Shown in pieces: positions 25,881 to 34,257 of a stretch of 64,000 nucleotides of DNA; within the stretch, counting starts at the first letter, position 1; each line of letters starts with the position of its first letter. This DNA is from Streptomyces sp. MUM 2J (GTDB lineage: Bacteria > Actinomycetota > Actinomycetes > Streptomycetales > Streptomycetaceae). Location of the stretch: contig NZ_JADWYM010000011.1 of NCBI RefSeq assembly GCF_022414535.1, forward strand, positions 89,049 to 153,048, given 5' to 3'. A program made the translations under genes and the position numbers. The notes under the pieces were generated by a model. The model saw nothing but the letters and a program-made list of their open reading frames with translations. It did no database searches and was not told where the DNA came from.

Positions 25881-26121
25881 TTGGCCTGGAACCACCCGGA
25901 CCTGCCGGGACCGTCCCGCGGGGTGCCGGGCCGGCCGCGCCGCGCACCGGCCGCGGAATTCCGTCGCCCCGCCACCCGACCACTCACCTGGCCCCGTTTC
26001 CGCCACGGACGGAGCACAGGCGCGCCCTGCAGGAGGATTGTCTTCCGCAGGTCACGGGTATGACGGGCGGTGACCGGGGCGCCACCTCGGTGACCGTCCG
26101 GCCGCGTGGGAGGGACCCGGC

Positions 26122-26391
26122 ATGATCTTGGAAGCGCTCGGCTCCGTTGTGATCGGTCTCGCCCTCGCCTGGGCGGCCCTGCACCGCCTGGCGCACCGGC
26201 TGCCGACCCGCCTCCTGGTGTTCGCGACCGGGGTCGCCGGGGCCCTGTTCGGCGACTTCGTCACCCACAGCGCGCTGGACCCCGGCAGCCTCGTCGCGAG
26301 CCTGGTCGGCGCGACGATCGTCTCCGCCGCGTCCCTCTCCCTGCTGCTGCGCCCCGCGGGGCGCCTTCGGCGCCGATCGGCGCCGGCGTAG
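26122..26391 (+). CDS. Small membrane protein
   Basis: This 89-residue protein has about three hydrophobic stretches: LGSVVIGLALAWAALHRLA, LLVFATGVAGALFGDFVT and LVASLVGATIVSAASLSLLL. A basic tail ends it. ATG 26122 follows GTGGGAGGGACCC. It resembles the GlsB/YeaQ/YmgE or similar short transglycosylase-associated membrane proteins in size and glycine spacing, but that assignment is weak. It is a single-gene transcript convergent with the ferritin-like gene. Confidence 0.75.
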   Translation: MILEALGSVVIGLALAWAALHRLAHRLPTRLLVFATGVAGALFGDFVTHSALDPGSLVASLVGATIVSAASLSLLLRPAGRLRRRSAPA

Positions 26392-26466
26392 GCCCGGCCG
26401 GTAGCCGCCCCGACGGGCGGGGGCGGGGCGGTGGCCGCCCCGCCGCGCGCCGCGTCAGGGGCGAGG

Positions 26467-27216
26467 TCAGGCGGCCAGACCCAGCGCCGCCATCCGCTTG
26501 GTGTGCGCCTCGGTGATCCGCGAGAACATCCTGCCGACCTCGGCCAGATCGAAGCCGTCCGCGACACCGCCGACGAGCATCGTGGACAGGGCGTCCCGGT
26601 CGGCGACCACGCGCTGGGACTGCGACAGCGCCTCGCCCATCAGCCGCCGTGCCCACAGCGCGAGCCGGCCGCCGACCCGCGGGTCGGCGTCGATCGCGGC
26701 GCGCACCCGGTCGACGGCGAAACCGGCGTGGCCGGTGTCGTCGAGCACGGCCAGCACCAGCGAGCGGGTGTCGGAGTCCAGGCGGGCGGCGACCTCGCGG
26801 TAGAAGTCGCTGGCGATCGAGTCCCCGACGTACGCCTTGACCAGTCCCTCCAGCCAGTCCGAGGGCGCGGTCTGCTTGTGGAAGCCGTCGAGCGCGGCCA
26901 CGAAGGGCTCCATCGCCAGGGTCGGGTCCTCGCCGATCCCGGTCAGCCGGTCGCGCAGCCGCTCGAAGTGGTGGAACTCGGCCGACGCCATCTTCGCCAG
27001 CTCGGCCTTGTCCTCCAGCGTCGGCGCCAGTTTCGCGTCCTCCGCGAGCCGCTCGAACGCCGCCAGCTCGCCGTACGCGAGCGCGCCGAGCAGGTCCACG
27101 ACCGCGGCCTGGTACTGCGGATCGGCGGAGGCGGTCGCCCAGTCCTGGGCCGCGACTCCGGTGGCCTCGGCCGAGGCCTCTTCGGGGGCGTTGTCAGGCT
27201 TGTCAGACGTCGTCAT
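26467..27216 (-). CDS. Ferritin-like fold protein (MiaE-like hydroxylase family)
   Basis: This 249-residue four-helix protein of the ferritin-like superfamily is commonly annotated as a hydroxylase. Glu and His candidate metal ligands occur in YGELAAFERLA, SAEFHHFERL and a later DFYREV/DTGHAGFAVDR region. The spacing fits a di-iron site but has not been checked residue by residue. ATG 27216 is preferred over the longer frame to 27348. It lies divergent from the DEAD-box gene, an arrangement like Rv3210c-rhlE in mycobacteria (from memory). Confidence 0.82.
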   Translation of the reverse strand: MTTSDKPDNAPEEASAEATGVAAQDWATASADPQYQAAVVDLLGALAYGELAAFERLAEDAKLAPTLEDKAELAKMASAEFHHFERLRDRLTGIGEDPTLAMEPFVAALDGFHKQTAPSDWLEGLVKAYVGDSIASDFYREVAARLDSDTRSLVLAVLDDTGHAGFAVDRVRAAIDADPRVGGRLALWARRLMGEALSQSQRVVADRDALSTMLVGGVADGFDLAEVGRMFSRITEAHTKRMAALGLAA

Positions 27217-27643
27217 GAAGCGCACAATAGCCCCCCTGCCGCGCAAGGGAAGTTCCTGGTCAGTCACTGTGGCCACGACGACGCGGCGCCCCACTGGATC
27301 ACTGTGACGACGGCAACGTGACCGAATCGGCCATCGCATGTGCGGCAATCCGGGGTATGGTGGTAATGCGCCTGCCGAATATTCGACGGGCCGCGCGTAT
27401 GAGGATGCCCGGTCGGTGGCCCGATCGGCTCCGACCCGACAGCCCTCCCCGACCGTACGTCACCGTGCGTACGGCCCCCGGAGGGGGACACCCTCAGCGG
27501 TACGAAGGCTAGAGCGTCGGTAGAGGTCCCGTGCCATACGGCTTGCCCAGGCGGTTTGCCCGTACGGCAGCCGACGTCCCCGGCACGGTCCGTCCAAGAC
27601 CCCCGCGCTCGCCTCGCACCGCGTACACAGAAGAGGCAGCACC
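27217..27643. other. Gene-free divergent region before the DEAD-box helicase
   Basis: These 427 bases hold no supported gene. They should contain the two divergent promoters. A CCGTACG/CGTACGG inverted pair near 27460-27480, a CCCCCGGAGGGGG palindrome near 27476-27488 and several short GC stems suggest a structured leader for the helicase mRNA. Such leaders are common for DEAD-box helicases. No specific RNA family is recognised. Confidence 0.4.
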
Positions 27644-30040
27644 CTGACTACGACGTTTCGAGAACTCGGAATCCTCCCCGAGACCGCCGAGGCCCTGGAG
27701 GCCGTCGGCATCGTCACTCCCTTCCCCATCCAGGAGATGACCCTTCCCGTCGCCCTCGCCGGCACGGACGTCATCGGCCAGGCCAAGACCGGAACGGGCA
27801 AGACCCTCGGTTTCGGCCTCCCGCTCCTGGAGCGCGTGACCGTCCCCGCCGACGTCGAGGCCGGCCGCGCCCGGGCCGAGGAACTCACCGAAGCCCCGCA
27901 GGCGCTCGTCGTCGTCCCCACGCGCGAGCTGTGCACGCAGGTCACCAACGACCTGCTCACCGCGGGCAAGGTCCGCAACGTGCGCGTGACGGCGATCTAC
28001 GGCGGCCGGGCGTACGAGCCCCAGGTGGAGGCGCTGAAGAAGGGCGTCGACGTGGTCGTCGGCACCCCTGGCCGGCTGCTGGACCTCGCGGGCCAGAAGA
28101 AGCTGAACCTGAACCACGTCAAGTCGCTCGTCCTCGACGAGGCCGACGAGATGCTCGACCTGGGCTTCCTGCCCGACGTCGAGAAGATCATCGGCATGCT
28201 GCCGACCAGGCGCCAGACGATGCTGTTCTCGGCGACCATGCCGGGCGCGGTCATCGGCCTGGCCCGCCGCTACATGTCGCAGCCGACCCACATCCGCGCC
28301 GCCGACCCGGCCGACGACGGCATCACACACGCGAACATCAAGCAGTTCGCGTACCGTGCGCACTCCCTGGACAAGCAGGAGATGGTCGCCCGCATCCTCC
28401 AGGCAGAGGGTCGCGGACTCGCGATGATCTTCGCGCGGACGAAGCGCACGGCCGCCGACGTCGCCGACCAGCTCAAGCGCCGCGGATTCGCGGCCGGCGC
28501 CGTCCACGGCGACCTCGGCCAGGGCGCCCGCGAGCAGGCGCTGCGCGCCTTCCGCAACGGCAAGGTCGACGTGCTGGTGTGCACCGACGTCGCCGCCCGC
28601 GGCATCGACGTCGAGGGCGTCACCCACGTCGTCAACTACCAGTCGCCCGAGGACGAGAAGACGTACCTGCACCGCATCGGCCGCACGGGCCGCGCCGGGG
28701 CGAAGGGCACGGCCATCACGTTCATCGACTGGGACGACATCCCGCGCTGGCAGCTGATCAACAAGGCGCTGGAGCTGGACTTCAACGACCCCGTGGAGAC
28801 GTACTCCACGTCCCCGCACCTCTTCTCCGACCTCGGCATCCCCGAGGGCACGAAGGGTGTCCTGCCCCGCTCCGAGCGCACCCGTGCGGGCCTGGACGCG
28901 GAGGAGCTGGAGGACCTGGGCGAGCCCGGCGGACGCGGCGGCCGGGGCGGTCGCGGACGCGGCGGCCGGGGCGAGGCCCATGCCGAGGAGCCGCGGAGCA
29001 GCCGTACGCCACGCCGTCGCCGCCGTACCCGCGGTGGAGCCGTGGTGGACGCGACGCCGGGCACCGAGCTGTCCCCCGCGGCGACGGAGGAGTCCGCTCC
29101 GCGCACGCTGCGCCGTCGCCGCCGTACCCGCGGTGGAGCGGCGCCCCAGGGCGAGCCGGCGGCCACCACCGCCGTGACGCCGGTCGCGGAGACCGAGGCC
29201 CCGCAGGCCGAGCCCGCGGCGACCGCGGTCGCCGCCTCCGCGGGTGCCGCCCTCGATGCCGTCGCCACCACGGAGAACCCGGCCAAGCCGCGTCGCCGCC
29301 GCACCCGCAAGTCGGCCGACCCGGCGGTGCCCGCGGCGGAGTCCGCGATCCCCGCGACCGAGGCCGCCCCGGCTGCCGAGGCTCCGGCGGAGGCCGAGCC
29401 GAAGGCCGCCGCGCCGCGCCGCCGCACGCGCAAGGCCGCCACCGCCGCTCCGGCAGCCGCCGAGACGGCGGTCGCCACCGCGGAGGGCACCCAGGCCGCC
29501 GAGGCGACGGAAGCGACCGAGGCCAAGCCGAAGACCCGCCGCACCCGCAAGACAGCGGCACCGGCAACAGAAGCCGTCGACACCGCGGACGGCACGGCAG
29601 AGGCCACCGAGGCCAAGCCGAAGACCCGCCGCACCCGCAAGACAGCGGCACCGGCAACAGAAGCCGTCGACACCGCGGACGGCACGGCAGAGGCCACCGA
29701 GGCCAAGCCGAAGACCCGCCGCACCCGCAAGACAGCGGCACCGGCAACAGAAGCCGTCGACACCGCGGACGGCACGGCAGAGGCCACCGAGGCCAAGCCG
29801 AAGACCCGCCGCACCCGCAAGACAGCGGCACCGGCAACAGAAGCCGTCGACACCGCGGACGGCACGGCAGAGGCCACCGAGGCCAAGCCGAAGACCCGCC
29901 GCACCCGCAAGACGGCCGCCACGGCGGAAGCAGCCACCGCCGATATCCCGGCGCAGGCCACGCAGGAGCCGGAGCAGGCCAAGCCGAAGACCCGCCGCAC
30001 CCGCAAGGTCGCAGCCTCCGCGGACTCCGCGGAAGGCTGA
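27644..30040 (+). CDS. DEAD-box RNA helicase (RhlE-like) with basic repeat tail
   Basis: This is an ATP-dependent RNA helicase of about 798 residues. The Q-motif (TTFRELGILPETAEALEAVG, then FPIQ), Walker A AKTGTGKT, PTRELC, GTPGRLL, DEADEMLDLGF, SATMPG, and the second domain with VCTDVAARGID and HRIGRTGRAG are all present (residues 1-400). The tail (residues about 410-798) is very basic, Ala-rich and repetitive, probably an RNA-binding disordered region. The Q-motif is encoded upstream of the first ATG (27737), so the likely start is CTG 27644, eight bases after AGAAGAGG. From memory it is the RhlE-type neighbour of the ferritin-like gene. Four identical 90-base repeats lie in the tail. Confidence 0.9.
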   Translation: MTTTFRELGILPETAEALEAVGIVTPFPIQEMTLPVALAGTDVIGQAKTGTGKTLGFGLPLLERVTVPADVEAGRARAEELTEAPQALVVVPTRELCTQVTNDLLTAGKVRNVRVTAIYGGRAYEPQVEALKKGVDVVVGTPGRLLDLAGQKKLNLNHVKSLVLDEADEMLDLGFLPDVEKIIGMLPTRRQTMLFSATMPGAVIGLARRYMSQPTHIRAADPADDGITHANIKQFAYRAHSLDKQEMVARILQAEGRGLAMIFARTKRTAADVADQLKRRGFAAGAVHGDLGQGAREQALRAFRNGKVDVLVCTDVAARGIDVEGVTHVVNYQSPEDEKTYLHRIGRTGRAGAKGTAITFIDWDDIPRWQLINKALELDFNDPVETYSTSPHLFSDLGIPEGTKGVLPRSERTRAGLDAEELEDLGEPGGRGGRGGRGRGGRGEAHAEEPRSSRTPRRRRRTRGGAVVDATPGTELSPAATEESAPRTLRRRRRTRGGAAPQGEPAATTAVTPVAETEAPQAEPAATAVAASAGAALDAVATTENPAKPRRRRTRKSADPAVPAAESAIPATEAAPAAEAPAEAEPKAAAPRRRTRKAATAAPAAAETAVATAEGTQAAEATEATEAKPKTRRTRKTAAPATEAVDTADGTAEATEAKPKTRRTRKTAAPATEAVDTADGTAEATEAKPKTRRTRKTAAPATEAVDTADGTAEATEAKPKTRRTRKTAAPATEAVDTADGTAEATEAKPKTRRTRKTAATAEAATADIPAQATQEPEQAKPKTRRTRKVAASADSAEG
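29521..29880. repeat. Four identical 90-bp tandem repeats in the helicase tail
   Basis: Units begin at 29521, 29611, 29701 and 29791 and are identical at the nucleotide level. A fifth, diverged copy starts at 29881. Each unit encodes 30 residues containing AKPKTRRTRKTAA, a lysine/arginine-rich motif like those of histone H1-like tails. Perfect identity indicates recent expansion or ongoing copy-number change. Confidence 0.95.
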
Positions 30041-30100
30041 TCCCGGCGCACGGCTGGACAGCCCGTCCCCGGCGGGCCTCCGGCCACAGGCCCGCCTCCC

Positions 30101-30139
30101 CGATGGCCCGGTCCCACCTCGTGTGGGGCCGGGCCATCG
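30101..30139. terminator. Hairpin after the helicase gene
   Basis: CGATGGCCCGGTCCCAC (30101-30117) pairs with GTGTGGGGCCGGGCCATCG (30121-30139) with one bulged region. It lies about 60 bases past the helicase stop, before the next gene at 30215. Confidence 0.75.
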
Positions 30140-30214
30140 GTATGCGGGCCGGGCCCTGGGGTACGGGGCCCGGCCGCCGTCCCGCCCCGCCGGTCTACCG
30201 GCTACCCTCACCCC

Positions 30215-31102
30215 GTGACCACGCCGCTTCCCTTCACGCCGCCCCCGGGCGCCCTCACCCGCCGTCTGCGCACGCCCCGCGGCGAGTTCGCCGTCATCGA
30301 CATGCCCGTGCCTGCGGGTGTCATCGAGCGGGGCGTGGCGCTGCTGATGCCGGGATTCACCGGGAGCAAGGAGGACTTCGGCCTGATGCAGGGGCCTCTG
30401 GCGGAACGTGGGTACCGGACGGTGGCCGTGGACGGGCGCGGCCAGAACGAGTCGGACGGGCCCGCCGACGACGAGTCGGCCTACGCCCGGCGTGAGCTGG
30501 CCCTGGATGTGTCGGCACAGGTCGCCGGGCTCGACGTGCCGGGCCCGGTGCATCTCCTCGGGCACTCCCTGGGCGGGCAGATCGCCCGCGCCGCGGTCCT
30601 GCTGGACCACAGTCCCTTCCGCTCGCTCACGTTGATGGCGTCGGGCCCGGCGCAGGTCTCCGACTCGCAGCAGCAGCGGGTGAAGCTGCTGCAGGACGCA
30701 CTCGCCGTGATGACGCCGGCCGAAGTGTGGGAGGCGATCCTGGCGATGGGCCCGCCGGAGGAGGTCGGCGGCCCGGCCCGCGGAATCGGCGACCTGCCGC
30801 AGTTGCGCGCCCGCTTCGTGAACACCCGCCCCGCCCAACTTGTGGCGACGGGAAGGCAGTTGTGCGCGGAGCCGGACCGCGTGGCGGAACTGACGGCCGT
30901 GCCGCTGCCGTTCCACGTGCTCTCGGGCGCCCGCGACGACGCATGGCCGGTGCCGGTGCTCGACGCGATGGCGGTGCGCTTGCGCGCACACCGGACGGTC
31001 GTCCCGGACGCCGAGCACTCGCCCAACGCCGACCAGCCTCTGCCGACGGCCCGCGCGGTCGCCGACTTCTGGGACGGCACCGCCGGCCGGCAGGAGGCGT
31101 AG
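30215..31102 (+). CDS. Alpha/beta hydrolase
   Basis: This 295-residue hydrolase has the oxyanion/strand sequence LMPGFTGSKEDFG and a nucleophile elbow LLGHSLGGQIARA (Ser about 118). The acid is in LSGARDDAWPVPV and the His in DAEHSPNADQP. It starts with GTG 30215 (TTPLPFTPPPGALTRRL). It stands alone between the helicase and the IS5 element. It resembles lipases/esterases of the Hydrolase_4 type; the substrate is unknown. Confidence 0.87.
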   Translation: MTTPLPFTPPPGALTRRLRTPRGEFAVIDMPVPAGVIERGVALLMPGFTGSKEDFGLMQGPLAERGYRTVAVDGRGQNESDGPADDESAYARRELALDVSAQVAGLDVPGPVHLLGHSLGGQIARAAVLLDHSPFRSLTLMASGPAQVSDSQQQRVKLLQDALAVMTPAEVWEAILAMGPPEEVGGPARGIGDLPQLRARFVNTRPAQLVATGRQLCAEPDRVAELTAVPLPFHVLSGARDDAWPVPVLDAMAVRLRAHRTVVPDAEHSPNADQPLPTARAVADFWDGTAGRQEA

Positions 31103-31229
31103 GACCCTTCGCCGCGCTCACCCGTACGTCCCCGGTCCCGGGTCCGGGGCGCCGCAGTCCCGAACCCCCGGCACGGTGGCGTGCGTCCTCCGGCGCGGCG
31201 GGCCGGCCAGCTGGGCGGCCCGGCCCTAG

Positions 31230-32168
31230 GGCGTGTTTCGAAAGTGCTGGTCACAGCCACTCGTTGATGGCTGCGACCAGCACGGTCGCCTCGTAGCGGA
31301 CGGCGAGTTTGTCGTATCTCGTGGCGACCGCGCGGTGGCGCTTGAGACGGTTGATGCCGCACTCCACCGCGTGGCGTTCTTTGTAGTCGGCCTTGTCGAA
31401 CTTCGGCGGCCGGCCACCGTGGGAGCCGCGTTTCTTGCGGTTGGCGATCTGGTCGCGCTTCTCCGGGATCGTGCAGCGGATGCCGCGCTTGCGCAGGTAG
31501 GCGCGGTTCGCGCGGGAGCCGTATGCCTTGTCGGCTCGAACCCTGTCCGGCCGGGTGCGTGGGCGGCCCGGCCCGGGCCGGGGTACCCGGATGCGCCCCA
31601 GGACCACCTGGAACTGGGGGGAGTCACCGCGCTGCCCGGCCGTGATCACCAGCGACATCGGTTTCTGGGCCTGCTCAACGGCCAGGTGGAGTTTGGTCGT
31701 CAGCCCGCCCCGGGAGCGTCCGAGGCCGTGGTCGTCGGGCTCGGTGAAGACACCGCCCGGCGGTTCGACCTGCAGATCCCCTTTTTGCGGGCACCCGCCG
31801 CGTGCTGGTGGGCTCGGGCGATGGTCGAGTCCACCGAGACGTCCCAGGTGATCAGCCCTTCACCGTCAGCCCGGGCCTGCAACTGCATGAAGATGCGATG
31901 CCAGGTGCCGTCCCGCTGCCAGCGCCGGAACAGCCCATAGACCGTCTCCCACGGGCCGTACCGCTCGGGCACGTCCCGCCAGGGAGCACCAGCGCGGGTG
32001 CGCCAGCGTATGCCGTCTATCAACTGCCGCCTGGTGTGCACCGGCGGCCGTCCGGGCTTCTTGCCGACCGGGAGCAGCGGCTCCAGCCTCGCCCACTGCC
32101 CATTCGTCAGATCGTGCCTGCCCATGAAGTGGATCATGACACATCAAGATCCACTTCTGAAACACGCC
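31230..32168. mobile_element. IS5-family insertion sequence, 939 bp, with CTAG target duplication
   Basis: The ends are GGCGTGTTTCGAAAGT (from 31230) and ACTTCTGAAACACGCC (to 32168), inverted repeats with two internal differences. A 4-base duplication CTAG flanks both sides (31226-31229 and 32169-32172), as for IS5-type elements. The transposase is encoded on the minus strand in two overlapping frames. The right-hand CTAG contains the stop codon TAG of the NYN-domain gene, so that gene is not damaged. Confidence 0.93.
31251..32125 (-). CDS. IS5-family transposase in two frames (probable -1 frameshift)
   Basis: Frame A starts at ATG 32125 ([19 protein letters not shown]) and runs to 31700. 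Frame B runs to 31251. The joint protein has a DDE triad: Asp in [11 protein letters not shown], Asp in [10 protein letters not shown], Glu in [14 protein letters not shown]. On the coding strand, AAAAAGGGG lies at 31786-31778 in the overlap. A -1 slip there turns KKGICRS into KKGDLQV, which continues into the conserved part, so programmed frameshifting is likely. This is a known feature of several IS5-type elements in actinobacteria. The gene appears intact. Confidence 0.88.
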
Positions 32169-33065
32169 CTAGAACCGTGTCTGCAGGTGCTCCCAGAATC
32201 CGTCCCTGAGCGCCCGCCGCAGGTCGGCCTGGCCGCGCAGCGAGTACTGCAGCAGTCCTTCCGCCTCCACGAGCAGGTCCTGGTCGACCGAACCGGGCAG
32301 ATAGGGGTGGCCGGGCAGCAGCTCGGCCAGCGTCTCGCGACCCCGTGCGGCCAGCCACTTCGCGGCGATCTGGGCGCCGACGAAGCGGACGTCCTCGCGC
32401 GTCGGCCGGACGGAGGTGCCGCTCTCGTAGCTGGCCGCCGTGCGCCGGGAGACGTACGGCTTGAAGAACTCGAGGTCGAAGGTGCGCTCGCTGTCGACCT
32501 CCCACAGCAGCGGTTCCGCCTGGTTGCGTCCCTCGGGCGCCTCGATGCCCCACAGGTGGACCCGGGCTCCGTACCCCTGCGCCGCCTCGACCGCCGACAC
32601 CAGGTCCTCGTCACCGCCGAGGAGGGCGGCGTCGCTGATGGCACGGTGCCGGGCGAGGGACTCCAGGTCGCTGCGGATGAGTGAGTCGACGCCCTTCTGC
32701 TGGTTGTTGGCGTTGAGGTTGCCCAGGCGGACCTTGACGTCCGGCAGTTCGGCGATGGACTGCTGCTCGGCGGTGTGGATGCGGCGCCGGGCACCGTCGT
32801 ACCAGTAGACCCGGAGCAGCCGGCTGTCCGCGAAGATCGTGCGCGCCCGGTCGATGAGGGCCTCGATCAGACCCTCGGCGTCGAGGTCGAAGGCACGGCG
32901 GTCCTCGGTGCCGGCCACGAGCCGGCCCGAGGCGGCGTAGAGATAGCCCGCGTCGACGAAGATCGCATGGGTCGAGGGTGTCTTGGCGACCTCGGCGAGC
33001 ATGCGCTGGAGCAGCTCGTTCGTGCGGTCGATACGGGCGGCCAGGGCCGCGAGGTCGTCGTTCAT
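32169..33065 (-). CDS. NYN domain (PIN-like nuclease fold) protein
   Basis: This is a protein of about 298 residues. The NYN/LabA-like fold is marked by AIFVDAGYLY (first Asp), VYWYDGARR, KGVDSLIRSDL and DAALLGGDEDLVSAVEAA. These provide the Asp residues of a PIN-like metal site, so an RNase role is plausible. A C-terminal winged-helix-like segment follows (TREDVRFVGAQIAAKWLA to the end). ATG 33065 has GGAG just upstream; GTG 33089 and ATG 33074 are in-frame alternatives. Its stop codon coincides with the IS5 target duplication. Confidence 0.82.
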   Translation of the reverse strand: MNDDLAALAARIDRTNELLQRMLAEVAKTPSTHAIFVDAGYLYAASGRLVAGTEDRRAFDLDAEGLIEALIDRARTIFADSRLLRVYWYDGARRRIHTAEQQSIAELPDVKVRLGNLNANNQQKGVDSLIRSDLESLARHRAISDAALLGGDEDLVSAVEAAQGYGARVHLWGIEAPEGRNQAEPLLWEVDSERTFDLEFFKPYVSRRTAASYESGTSVRPTREDVRFVGAQIAAKWLAARGRETLAELLPGHPYLPGSVDQDLLVEAEGLLQYSLRGQADLRRALRDGFWEHLQTRF

Positions 33066-33249
33066 CGACTCCATTGTCCCGGTGGTCACGCTGCGAACAC
33101 AACCGGTCCCGTTCAGTCCCCGATCCTTCTCCGACCGATCCTCTTACTGGTTAGTAATTAGCCGTTCGAAAAATTTCTTTAGCGTAGGGAATGTTCGTAA
33201 CACAGGTCGTGTTGACTCCTACGGAACGCGAGAGGAAGGGGAAGCCACC

Positions 33250-33402
33250 ATGCGCTTCGAAATCATGCGACTCGACGACGTCGACGGTACACCCGTGGAC
33301 ACCACCGTCGTGGACGCGGCCTCCGTCAACCGGATCGTGCAACAGGCCGCCTCGATCGGTCAGCGCCTGTGGATCCGCCCGGCCGGGAACGCGGCCTCGT
33401 AA
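33250..33402 (+). CDS. Small conserved-looking protein, 50 residues
   Basis: MRFEIMRLDDVDGTPVDTTV... ends QRLWIRPAGNAAS. ATG 33250 has a strong site (GGAAGGGG) at 9 bases. The preceding 184 bases are unusually AT-rich for this genome, as expected for a strong promoter, and a perfect terminator follows at 33506. So this is a monocistronic, probably well-expressed gene. No membrane segment or cysteine is present. The predicted fold is beta-beta-alpha-beta. The function is unknown. Confidence 0.8.
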   Translation: MRFEIMRLDDVDGTPVDTTVVDAASVNRIVQQAASIGQRLWIRPAGNAAS

Positions 33403-33505
33403 CAGCGCGACACCAGCACACCGGGGCGCGGCGGGAACGACCGGGGCGACGGAACGCACCGGAACCGGAACTCCACCGGAGAGCAGGACCGCGGTCGGCA
33501 GCTTC

Positions 33506-33543
33506 AGGAGCCCCGTACGGCACCGACGCCGTACGGGGCTCCT
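33506..33543. terminator. Perfect 16-base-stem terminator after the 50-residue gene
   Basis: AGGAGCCCCGTACGGC (33506-33521) pairs with GCCGTACGGGGCTCCT (33528-33543) around a 6-base loop. It lies between the convergent small gene and the MarC gene and could serve both. Confidence 0.9.
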
Positions 33544-33600
33544 GCGTATGCGCGTCGCCCGGGGCCCGGCGCCCGTCAGGGGCCGCGCACCGGGCGGGCC

Positions 33601-34206
33601 TCAGGCGCCGTGGATCACCTGGGTGATGCCGTTGATGATCTGCTGCACGGCGATCGCGGAGAGCATCATGCCCGCGAGCCGCGTCACCAGCACCACACCG
33701 CCGTCCTTGATGACCCGGATGAGTAGCAGCGAGTAGCGCATCACGAGCCAGAGCACGACGTGGATGGCGAGGATCGCCGCCCACACGGACACCTGCATGG
33801 CCACGCCGTCGGCCTTCTGCACGGCGAGGATGACGGACACGATCGCGCCGGGACCGGCGAGCAGCGGCATGCCCAGCGGGACGAGGGCGACGTTCACGTC
33901 CTTGGTCTGCTTCGGCTCGTCGGTCTTGCCGGTGAGCAGGTCGAGGGCGATGAGCAGGAGCAGCAGTCCACCCGCGATCATCAGCGCGGGCACGGAGACG
34001 TGGAGGTAGTCGAGGATCTGGTGGCCGAGCAGGCCGAAGATCGTGATCACCCCGCCGGCCACGCAGACGGCCTGGAGTGCCATCCGCTTCTGCACGCGGG
34101 CCGGGCGGCCCCCGGTGAGCGCGATGAAGATCGGGGTGATCCCGGGGGGATCCATGATGACGAACAGGGTCAAGAAGAGCGAACCGAAGACGGCAACGTC
34201 GAACAT
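33601..34206 (-). CDS. MarC family integral membrane protein
   Basis: This 201-residue membrane protein has six hydrophobic helices. Family-typical segments are FLTLFVIMDPPGITPIFIALTGG near the N-terminus, PLLAGPGAIVSVILAV in the middle and RLAGMMLSAIAVQQIINGI at the end. MarC-family members are named for the multiple-antibiotic-resistance locus but have no proven transport substrate. ATG 34206 begins the frame. It probably shares a transcript with the PHP gene upstream (51 bases). Confidence 0.93.
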   Translation of the reverse strand: MFDVAVFGSLFLTLFVIMDPPGITPIFIALTGGRPARVQKRMALQAVCVAGGVITIFGLLGHQILDYLHVSVPALMIAGGLLLLLIALDLLTGKTDEPKQTKDVNVALVPLGMPLLAGPGAIVSVILAVQKADGVAMQVSVWAAILAIHVVLWLVMRYSLLLIRVIKDGGVVLVTRLAGMMLSAIAVQQIINGITQVIHGA

Positions 34207-34257
34207 GAGGGCCTTGCAGGTGAAGTGAGAGGGTGAGCGGACGACGGGAGGGCGGGC

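Noticed and set aside
27556..30495. 979-residue frame over the DEAD-box gene
   Set aside because: It overlaps the helicase in another frame and is kept open by the 90-bp repeats and GC bias.
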